Source: Mycolicibacter arupensis (GTDB taxonomy: Bacteria; Actinomycetota; Actinomycetes; Mycobacteriales; Mycobacteriaceae). From it: a stretch of DNA of 33,947 nt. The position numbers were made by a program, and so were the translations under genes. The notes beneath the pieces are model-generated. The model made no database searches. It had not been told where the DNA came from and worked only from the letters and a program-made list of their open reading frames with translations. Below are positions 27,825 through 33,947 of this stretch, one piece after another. The DNA lies in the NCBI RefSeq assembly GCF_002086515.1, contig NZ_MVHH01000041.1, positions 1 through 33,947 on the forward strand. The letters are read 5' to 3'. Within the stretch, counting starts at the first letter, position 1. Every line of letters starts with the position of its first letter.

Positions 27825-28220
27825 GTGTCCCAGCGCTACCCGCCGTATCCCCCGTACCCCTACGGCGGCTTTCCCCCACCGACGCCGCCACCCCGACGGG
27901 CCTGGGACGTGGTCAGCGCCGGCGTGCTCGCAATACTTCTGCTCCCGGCCTGTGGATTTGGCCTGATCTACTCGATGTTTGCCGGTATGGCGACCGACGT
28001 GTGCTCGAGCACCCGCCAGTGCAGCGACAGCATGATCGGCGGCGCCTATCTGGTCGCCTGGGGCGGCATGGCGGCCGCCCTCCTGCTCACAGTGGTGGGA
28101 CTGGGCGTCAGTGCGCGCCGGCGCAGCCGCATGGTCATCTGGCCGGCACTGGGCTGGGCGACGTTCCTGATCACGTTCGTCGCCGGGGGCGTGCTGTTGA
28201 ACGCGGGCGTCGGCGGCTGA
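27825..28220 (+). CDS. Small membrane protein with Pro/Tyr-rich N-terminus
   Basis: A 131-residue protein not assigned to a named family. The first 25 residues are Pro/Tyr-rich (YPPYPPYPYGGFPPPTPPP), as in many actinobacterial membrane proteins, and are probably cytoplasmic and disordered. Three hydrophobic segments follow: VVSAGVLAILLLPACGFGLIY (about 28-48), AYLVAWGGMAAALLLTVVGLGV (about 74-95) and PALGWATFLITFVAGGVLL (about 105-123). Two cysteines (CSSTRQC) lie in the loop between segments 1 and 2 and could form a disulfide if outside. GTG 27825 follows the leader-peptide stop by one base. Function unknown. Confidence 0.72.
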   Translation: MSQRYPPYPPYPYGGFPPPTPPPRRAWDVVSAGVLAILLLPACGFGLIYSMFAGMATDVCSSTRQCSDSMIGGAYLVAWGGMAAALLLTVVGLGVSARRRSRMVIWPALGWATFLITFVAGGVLLNAGVGG

Positions 28221-28230
28221 CAACGTCGCG

Positions 28231-28791
28231 TCAGTACAGCGGCCTGAGGACGCGGCACGGATTTCCGACCGCGAGCACCCCGGCCGGGATGTCTCGGGTC
28301 ACCACGCTGCCGGCCCCCACCACCGAGCCGGCACCGATAGAGACACCCGGACACACGATCACACCTGCCGCCAGCCAGACGTCGTTGCCGATGGTGATCG
28401 CAGCAGCCGATTCCCAGCCCTCGCGGCGCGCATCGATGTCATCGACGGGGTGCAGGGCGGTCAGAAGTTGGGCGCGCGGGCCGATCTGCACGTCATTGCC
28501 GAGGGTGATGGGGGCGCAGTCCAGAAAGACCGCGTCGTAGTTGATGAAGCAGTTGGCCCCGATGGTGATGTAGATGCCGTAGTCGCAACAAAAACGGGGC
28601 AGTATCTGCGAGTTCTCCCCGAACGAGCCGAGCAGCTCGACCAGTAGGTCATGCCGTACTGCCGAGTCGTCGGGACCGGTGGCGTTGAACGCCGTCACCA
28701 GGCGCTGACACCTCAACCGGCCGGCGACCAGGTCGGGGTCATCAGGCCGATACAACGCGCCACGGAGCATCCGATCTCGCTGATGGCTCAC
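28231..28791 (-). CDS. Maltose/galactoside O-acetyltransferase-like hexapeptide acyltransferase
   Basis: A 186-residue acetyl-CoA-dependent O-acetyltransferase of the maltose acetyltransferase type. The N-terminal helical cap (RMLRGALYRPDDPDLVAGRLRCQRLVTAFN) is followed by a left-handed beta-helix of hexapeptide repeats (GIYITIGANCFINYDAVFLDCAPITLGNDVQIGP, then ITIGNDVWLAAGVIVCPGVSIGAGSVVGAGSVVTRDIPAGVLAVGNPCRVLR). The catalytic histidine of the family is expected in LLTALHPVD. It would acetylate a sugar hydroxyl; the sugar cannot be named. The GTG at 28791 is chosen because the family cap starts there and the upstream gene ends at 28803, 11 nt away. Confidence 0.9.
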   Translation of the reverse strand: MSHQRDRMLRGALYRPDDPDLVAGRLRCQRLVTAFNATGPDDSAVRHDLLVELLGSFGENSQILPRFCCDYGIYITIGANCFINYDAVFLDCAPITLGNDVQIGPRAQLLTALHPVDDIDARREGWESAAAITIGNDVWLAAGVIVCPGVSIGAGSVVGAGSVVTRDIPAGVLAVGNPCRVLRPLY

Positions 28792-28802
28792 GACCGCCGA
28801 TC

Positions 28803-30116
28803 CTACGGCCGACCAGCCCGCACCCAGCGCCCCGACAGTGCCCGCCATCCGACGAACAGCAACCGCAGCACGATGAAGGCACTCAAACCCGACCAGATGC
28901 CGGCCAGACCCCAGTGCAGCACCAGCGACATCCAGGTCAAGGGTAGGAAGCCGAGCAGGGCACTGGCCACGGTGGCGGTACGCATGAACGCCGCGTCGCC
29001 GGCGCCCAACAGCACACCGTCCAGTGCGAAAACTATTCCGGCGATGGGTAACTGAGCAACCAGGAACCACCACGGCACACCGATCGCAGCCAGCACCGCG
29101 CCGTCGCCGGTGAACACACTCGGCAGCACACCGGAACCGGCGGCCAGCGCTGCAGCCAGCGCGCCCGCGGCCAGTGCCGAGAACCCTGTCACCTGGATCG
29201 CCACCGACTTGGCCCGGCCGCCGTCACCAGCACCGAGCGCAGCACCCACCAGGGCCTGCGCGGCGATCGCCAACGAATCGAGTACCAGCGCCAGAAACGT
29301 CCAGAGCTGCAGAACGACCTGGTGGGCGGCCAGCGCGGCGGCGCCGAACCGGGCCGCGACCGCGGCGGCGGAGACAAAGCAGGCCTGGAATGCCAGCGAT
29401 CGAACGATCAGGTCGCGGCCCATCACCAGTTGCGAGCGCAGCACCGCGGCGTCGAACCGTAGCGAGATCCGCTCCGAACCGAGTGCCCGCAGGAACAGCA
29501 GCGCCGACAGCCACTGCCCTGCACAGTTGGCCACCGCCGATCCCGCCAGGCCCCACCGCGGAAGACCCAGCGCCCCAAAGACCAGCAAGGGGCACAGCAG
29601 TGCCGAAAGCGCGAAGCCCGCAACCACATAACGTGGCGGCCGCGACGTGTCCTGCACGCCGCGCAACCATCCGTTGCCTGCCAGCGACACCAGGATCGCC
29701 GGTGCTCCCAGGATCGCGATGCGCAGCCACGGCAGGGCCGCCTGCGCAATGGTGTCGCGCCCGGCGACGGCCGAGACCAAGGGTGCCGCCACAATCTGGA
29801 TCACGATGACGGCCAGTGCACCCAGGCCCAGCGCCAGCCACGTGGCCTGCACGCCCTCGGCGACCGCGGCGCCACGGTCGCCGGCGCCGAAGTGCCGGGC
29901 GGCCCGCGCAGTGGTGCCGTAGGACAGGAAGGTGGCCTGCGAGGCCACCAGCCCCAGGATCAGGGCGCCGATCGCCAGCCCGGCCAGACTCAGCGCGCCG
30001 AGCCGGCCGACCACAGCGGTGTCGAACAGCAGATACAGCGGTTCGGCGGCCAGCACCACCAGCGCCGGGACCGCCAGTGCCACGATCTGGCGGCCGCCAG
30101 CGGTACGGTCTGTCAC
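28803..30116 (-). CDS. dinF: MATE family efflux transporter DinF
   Basis: A 437-residue polytopic membrane protein of the MATE family, which exports cationic compounds using Na+ or H+ gradients. About twelve hydrophobic segments are visible, arranged as two similar halves; the first half contains IVALAVPALVVLAAEPLYLLFDTAVVGRLG, the typical MATE start. By position and sequence it matches M. tuberculosis dinF (Rv2836c). The GTG start overlaps the nrnA stop in GTGA, so it is co-translated with nrnA. The substrate is unknown. It is followed by the sugar acetyltransferase gene on the same strand. Confidence 0.92.
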   Translation of the reverse strand: MTDRTAGGRQIVALAVPALVVLAAEPLYLLFDTAVVGRLGALSLAGLAIGALILGLVASQATFLSYGTTARAARHFGAGDRGAAVAEGVQATWLALGLGALAVIVIQIVAAPLVSAVAGRDTIAQAALPWLRIAILGAPAILVSLAGNGWLRGVQDTSRPPRYVVAGFALSALLCPLLVFGALGLPRWGLAGSAVANCAGQWLSALLFLRALGSERISLRFDAAVLRSQLVMGRDLIVRSLAFQACFVSAAAVAARFGAAALAAHQVVLQLWTFLALVLDSLAIAAQALVGAALGAGDGGRAKSVAIQVTGFSALAAGALAAALAAGSGVLPSVFTGDGAVLAAIGVPWWFLVAQLPIAGIVFALDGVLLGAGDAAFMRTATVASALLGFLPLTWMSLVLHWGLAGIWSGLSAFIVLRLLFVGWRALSGRWVRAGRP

Positions 30117-31117
30117 CGTCCGAGCGCGGCAACCAGCGCGGCGACCACGTCCTGGGCCGTACCGGTGCCCGTGTAGCCGGCGGCCAGCCGGTGCCCGCCG
30201 CCGCCGAACCGGCAGGCCACCGCTGCCAAGTCCACCGTCGACTTCGCCCGCAGCGACACCGCCCAGCTACCCGGCTGGGTCTCCTTGAACACCGCGGCAA
30301 CCTCGGCCTGGGCGGTGGTGCGGACGATGTCGACGATGCTCTCCACCTCCTCGGATCCCGCGGCGGTCCACTCGGCATGATCGACCAGGGCATAGACCAG
30401 TCCGCGCCCGTCCACCGCCTCAGGCAGCAGGCAGGCGCCGGCCAGCACTCGCGACAGCATCGTGAGCCAGCCGAACGGGTGAGTGTCCATCACGGTCCGG
30501 GTGACCGCGGCGTTGTCGACGCCGACGTCCACCAAGCGCGCCGCCAGCCGATGCCCGCGAGCGCTGGCCCACCGAAACGAGCCGGTGTCGGTGGCCAGCC
30601 CGGCGTAGAGGCAGTGCGCCACCTCTGCGTCGATGGGCTCCCCCAGTGCGTCGATCAGCTCCGCGACCATCATTGTCGTCGAATCAGCTTTCGGGTCAAC
30701 AAAATTCGCCGTGCCAAACAGCTGATTGGATGCGTGGTGGTCGATCACCAGCAACGTGCCGACGGACATCGCCAGCGCCTGAAGCTCACCGAGCCGGTCG
30801 GCGCTGGAGACATCGACCGTCACCACCAAATCGACATCACCGCGGACCCCGTCTGGGCCGACCACCAAGTCGCTGCCGGGCAGCGAACGCAGCGATCGCG
30901 GCAGTTGTGCGGGATGAGCGAAGCTGACCGTCACCGCCGTGCCACGGCGGCGCAGCACCGCCGCCAGCGCCAATCCCGCGCCGATGGTGTCGGCGTCGGG
31001 CTGCACATGACAGATCACGGCCAGCGAGCTCGCACCCGCCAGCAGCTCCGCGGCCCCGGCGACATCAACCCGCCGGCCCGCGGGCAACGGGTCAGTCGCC
31101 CGTCTGCTCACCGTCAC
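30113..31117 (-). CDS. nrnA: DHH/DHHA1 phosphoesterase, oligoribonuclease/pAp-phosphatase NrnA (Rv2837c-like)
   Basis: A 334-residue DHH-DHHA1 phosphoesterase. The metal-binding motifs are CHVQPDADTIGAG (H37, D41, D43), TVDVSSADR (D102) and VIDHHASN (D126-H127-H128); the C-terminal DHHA1 domain carries FGGGGHRLAAGY (305-314). Homologues degrade short RNA, convert pAp to AMP and, in M. tuberculosis, hydrolyse cyclic dinucleotides. It lies in an infB-rbfA-nrnA-dinF operon. The chosen GTG 31117 overlaps rbfA by 26 nt; GTG 31111 or 31132 are alternatives, and upstream codons run deep into rbfA. Confidence 0.93.
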   Translation of the reverse strand: MTVSRRATDPLPAGRRVDVAGAAELLAGASSLAVICHVQPDADTIGAGLALAAVLRRRGTAVTVSFAHPAQLPRSLRSLPGSDLVVGPDGVRGDVDLVVTVDVSSADRLGELQALAMSVGTLLVIDHHASNQLFGTANFVDPKADSTTMMVAELIDALGEPIDAEVAHCLYAGLATDTGSFRWASARGHRLAARLVDVGVDNAAVTRTVMDTHPFGWLTMLSRVLAGACLLPEAVDGRGLVYALVDHAEWTAAGSEEVESIVDIVRTTAQAEVAAVFKETQPGSWAVSLRAKSTVDLAAVACRFGGGGHRLAAGYTGTGTAQDVVAALVAALGR

Positions 31118-31571
31118 CGCTGTCGTCGGCACCCGATTCGCCGGGCGCCTCCCGGTAGGGATTGGGGTCCCCCACCGGCTGCTTTCCTTCCCGAATCCTG
31201 GCCAGGTCGGCGTCGGCGGCACGGGCGGCGGCCAGCAGTTCCTCCATGTGGGCAGCGGTGTCGGGCACCTTGTCCAGGACGAATGACAACGTGGGGGTGA
31301 ACCGCACCCCGGTGCCGGCGCCCACCTTGGTCCGCAGCGTTCCCTTCGCACGCTCCAGTGCCGCGGCTGCGCCGGCATAGTCGGGCTCGTCCTGCAGGGT
31401 TGCCCCGCGCACCGTGTAGAACACCGTCGCGTCGTGCAGGTCGCCCGTCACCTTCGTGTCCGTCACAGTCACGAAGGCCAACGGAGGATCCTTGATCTCG
31501 AACTCAATGGCCGACGCGACGATGGTCCCGATCCGCTTGGAAAGCCGGCGAGCCCGGCCCACATCGACCAC
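31092..31571 (-). CDS. rbfA: Ribosome-binding factor A
   Basis: A 159-residue RbfA, a single KH-domain protein that binds the 30S subunit during 16S rRNA 5' end maturation. It shows VGRARRLSKRIGTIVASAIEFEIKDPPLAFVTVTDTKVTGDLHDATVFYTV and LRTKVGAGTGVRFTPTLSFVLDKVPD, followed by an acidic tail of about 40 residues ending SGADDSGDGEQTGD. GTG 31571 starts two bases after the infB stop and gives the family N-terminus; a longer frame lies inside infB. Confidence 0.94.
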   Translation of the reverse strand: MVDVGRARRLSKRIGTIVASAIEFEIKDPPLAFVTVTDTKVTGDLHDATVFYTVRGATLQDEPDYAGAAAALERAKGTLRTKVGAGTGVRFTPTLSFVLDKVPDTAAHMEELLAAARAADADLARIREGKQPVGDPNPYREAPGESGADDSGDGEQTGD

Positions 31572-31573
31572 GG

Positions 31574-33947
31574 CTACGTCCGCGCCTTCTCGACGAGCTC
31601 GTAGGTCTCGATGACGTCGCCTTCCTTGATGTCGCTGTAGGTCAGCGTCAGACCACACTCGTAGCCGTCGCGGACCTCGGTGACATCGTCCTTCTCCCGG
31701 CGCAGCGACGAGACCGTGATGTTCTCGGCGACCACCACGTTGTCGCGCAGCAGCCGCGCCTTGGCATTGCGGCGGATGAGACCGGAGGTGACGAGGCAGC
31801 CGGCGATGTTTCCGACCTTCGAGGACCGGAAGATCGCACGAATCTCCGCGCGCCCCAGCTCCTTCTCCTCGTAGACCGGCTTGAGCATGCCCTTCAGGGC
31901 GCTCTCGATCTCATCGATGGCCTGGTAGATGACCGAGTAGTACCGGATCTCCACACCCTCGCGGTTGGCCAGTTCGGTGGCCTTGCCCTCGGCACGGACG
32001 TTGAAGCCGATGATGATCGCGTCCGACGCCGAGGCCAGGTTGACGTTGGTCTCGGTGATGCCACCGACACCGCGGTCGATGACCCGCAGCTGCACCTCGT
32101 CGTCGACCTGGATTCCCATCAGGGCCTCTTCCAGCGCCTCGACGGTACCGGCGTTGTCGCCCTTGAGGATCAGGTTCAGCTGACTGGTTTCCTTCAGCGC
32201 CGAGTCCAGGTCCTCCAGCGAGATCCGCTTGCGCGAGCGCGCGGCGAGCGCATTGCGCTTACGCGCGCTGCGCTTGTCGGCGATCTGACGTGCGATCCGG
32301 TCTTCGTCGACCACCAGCAGGTTGTCGCCGGCGCCAGGCACCGAGGTGAACCCGATGACCTGGACGGGCCGCGACGGCAACGCCTCTTCGACGTCGTCGC
32401 CGTGCTCGTCGACCATGCGTCGCACGCGGCCGTAGGCATCGCCGGCGACGATCGAGTCGCCGACCCGCAGTGTGCCGCGCTGGATCAGCACGGTGGCCAC
32501 CGGACCGCGACCGCGGTCCAGGTGCGCCTCGATCGCCACGCCCTGGGCCTCCATGTCGGGGTTGGCCCGCAGGTCCAAGGCCGCGTCGGCGGTCAACAGC
32601 ACCGCCTCCTCCAGGGCCGCGATGTTGGTGCCCTGCTTGGCGGAGATGTCGACGAACATGGTGTCGCCACCGAAGTCCTCGGCAACCAGGCCGTATTCGG
32701 TGAGCTGCCCCCGGATCTTGGCCGGATCGGCACCTTCCTTGTCGATCTTGTTGACCGCCACGACGATCGGCACGTCAGCGGCCTGGGCGTGGTTGATGGC
32801 CTCCACCGTCTGGGGCATCACACCGTCGTCGGCGGCCACCACCAGGATCGCGATGTCGGTGGCCTTGGCGCCACGGGCACGCATGGCGGTGAACGCCTCG
32901 TGACCCGGGGTGTCGATGAACGTGATGAGACGCTCGGAGCCGTCGAAATCGACCGAGACCTGGTAGGCACCGATGTGCTGGGTGATGCCGCCGGCTTCGC
33001 CCTCGCGGACGTTGGCCTTGCGGATGGTGTCCAGCAGTCGGGTCTTGCCGTGGTCGACGTGACCCATGACGGTCACCACCGGCGGCCGGCTCTGCAGGTC
33101 CTCCTCGCCGCCCTCGTCTTCGCCGTAGGTCAGGTCGAAGGACTCCAGCAGCTCGCGGTCCTCGTCCTCGGGCGAGACCACCTGAACGACGAAGTTCATC
33201 TCGCTGCCCAGCAGCTCCAGCGTCTCGTCACCGACCGACTGGGTGGCGGTGACCATCTCACCGAGGTTGAACAGCGCCTGCACCAGGGCAGCCGGGTTGG
33301 CGTCGATCTTCTCGGCGAAGTCGCTCAGCGATGCGCCGCGGGCCAGCCGGATGGTCTCGCCGTTGCCGTGCGGCAACCGCACGCCACCGACGACCGGCGC
33401 CTGCATGTTCTCGTACTCGGCGCGTTTCGCCCGCTTCGACTTGCGACCCCGCTTGGGCGCACCGCCGGGACGGCCGAAGGCACCGGCCGCGCCGCCGCGC
33501 TGACCCGGACGGCCGCCACCGCCACCGCCACCGCCGGGACGGCCGCGGAAGCCGCCAGCTGCGGCGCCCGCGGGACCTCCGCCACCGGGACCGCCGGCAC
33601 CGCCGCCGCGGTAGTTACCACCGGGACCACCGCCGGGACCGCCGGGACGGCCACCGGGCGCACCCGGACGGCCACCGCCGCCGGGACGCGGCGGACCACC
33701 GGGACGCGCCGGGCGCCCCTGGGCACCGAAGTTGCTGCTGCGGCCGGGCATGTTGCCCGGTGTCGCACCGCCGCCGGGACGCGGCATGCCAGGCCGGGGG
33801 GCGGCTCCCCCTGGCCGTGGCGCCTGCGGGTGCGGGCGGGGAATGGCGCGCTCCACCGGCTGCGCCGAGGAGAACGGGTTGTTACCGACGCGGGGAGTGC
33901 GGGCGCCGGGCTTGGGGCCGGGCGCAGCGGGCCGGGGGCCGGGCGCG
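31574..33947 (-). CDS. infB: Translation initiation factor IF-2 (5' end outside window)
   Basis: The last 790 codons of IF-2, the GTPase that places initiator tRNA on the 30S subunit. The frame is open through the window edge; the ATG at 33856 is internal, since coding continues upstream (AAPGPKPGARTPRVGNNPFS). The G-domain shows GHVDHGKT (G1), DTPGH (G3) and NKID (G4), followed by domains II-IV ending in SDIKEGDVIETYELVEKA. The N-terminal part visible here (33440-33947) is an extreme Gly/Pro/Arg-rich low-complexity linker. rbfA follows after two bases. Confidence 0.96.
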   Translation of the reverse strand, partial: APGPRPAAPGPKPGARTPRVGNNPFSSAQPVERAIPRPHPQAPRPGGAAPRPGMPRPGGGATPGNMPGRSSNFGAQGRPARPGGPPRPGGGGRPGAPGGRPGGPGGGPGGNYRGGGAGGPGGGGPAGAAAGGFRGRPGGGGGGGGRPGQRGGAAGAFGRPGGAPKRGRKSKRAKRAEYENMQAPVVGGVRLPHGNGETIRLARGASLSDFAEKIDANPAALVQALFNLGEMVTATQSVGDETLELLGSEMNFVVQVVSPEDEDRELLESFDLTYGEDEGGEEDLQSRPPVVTVMGHVDHGKTRLLDTIRKANVREGEAGGITQHIGAYQVSVDFDGSERLITFIDTPGHEAFTAMRARGAKATDIAILVVAADDGVMPQTVEAINHAQAADVPIVVAVNKIDKEGADPAKIRGQLTEYGLVAEDFGGDTMFVDISAKQGTNIAALEEAVLLTADAALDLRANPDMEAQGVAIEAHLDRGRGPVATVLIQRGTLRVGDSIVAGDAYGRVRRMVDEHGDDVEEALPSRPVQVIGFTSVPGAGDNLLVVDEDRIARQIADKRSARKRNALAARSRKRISLEDLDSALKETSQLNLILKGDNAGTVEALEEALMGIQVDDEVQLRVIDRGVGGITETNVNLASASDAIIIGFNVRAEGKATELANREGVEIRYYSVIYQAIDEIESALKGMLKPVYEEKELGRAEIRAIFRSSKVGNIAGCLVTSGLIRRNAKARLLRDNVVVAENITVSSLRREKDDVTEVRDGYECGLTLTYSDIKEGDVIETYELVEKART
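33440..33947 (-). repeat. Gly/Pro/Arg low-complexity region of IF-2
   Basis: The DNA is a near-monotonous mix of GGN and CCN codons encoding RPGG-type repeats before the RKSKRAKRAEYENMQAP segment. Long Gly/Pro linkers are normal in actinobacterial IF-2, but this part is prone to assembly and length errors. Confidence 0.8.

Noticed and set aside
31574..33856. ATG 33856 as the infB start
   Set aside because: The frame remains open and protein-like up to the window edge, so this ATG is internal and the true start lies outside.

Overview
The window is a GC-rich chromosomal segment from a non-tuberculous mycobacterium (Mycobacteriaceae). The evidence is gene content and order. Reading left to right, nitronate monooxygenase - pepR - gpsI - rpsO - ribF - sirR - fadE21 - ltp1 - truB - pptT - pptH - Rv2799-like - Rv2800-like - echA16-like - dinF - nrnA - rbfA - infB follows the order of the M. 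tuberculosis Rv2781c-Rv2839c block (recalled, not searched). GTG starts, 4-nt stop/start overlaps and probable leaderless promoters also fit mycobacteria.

Layout. 1-509: 3' end of a type I glutamine synthetase. 533-7310 (minus): a lipid-binding-fold protein, a nitronate monooxygenase, the PepR protease, PNPase (GpsI), ribosomal protein S15 and RibF. 7336-8535 (plus): the metalloregulator SirR and an Rv0910-like SRPBCC protein. 8572-14079 (minus): a complete beta-oxidation cassette (acyl-CoA dehydrogenase, SDR, MaoC hydratase, SRPBCC protein, thiolase) behind a TetR regulator. 14179-17669 (minus): DUF2804, TruB, PptT and PptH; the last two attach and remove phosphopantetheine. 17796-20024 (plus): a DUF3558-like exported protein and a CocE-type hydrolase.

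19995-25003 is the accessory stretch. In M. tuberculosis the interval between the Rv2800 and echA16 homologues holds about 30 genes, including the CRISPR-Cas locus. Here it holds a lipoprotein, a small exported His/Trp-rich protein, an AT-rich gap with octamer repeats, two small unknown proteins, a secretory-lipase relic, an eroded sulfur-oxygenase cluster (SfnB-like and SsuD-like fragments before an intact SfnG-like gene) and a DUF1802 gene. No CRISPR array, IS, tRNA or rRNA was seen.

25037-33947: EchA16-like crotonase, an exported 570-residue protein made of three ~165-residue repeats, a leader peptide with a small membrane protein, a sugar acetyltransferase, DinF, NrnA, RbfA and most of IF-2 (start beyond the window).

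The most interesting signals are regulatory and architectural: a perfect 16-bp palindrome whose ends are two divergent -10 elements (25011-25030); a 10-bp hairpin at the predicted 5' end of the gpsI mRNA; a KstR-like palindrome beside pptH; the triplicated exported protein; the His/Trp-rich peptide; and the collapsed sulfur cluster. All functional calls come from reading the sequence by eye; no database search was possible.
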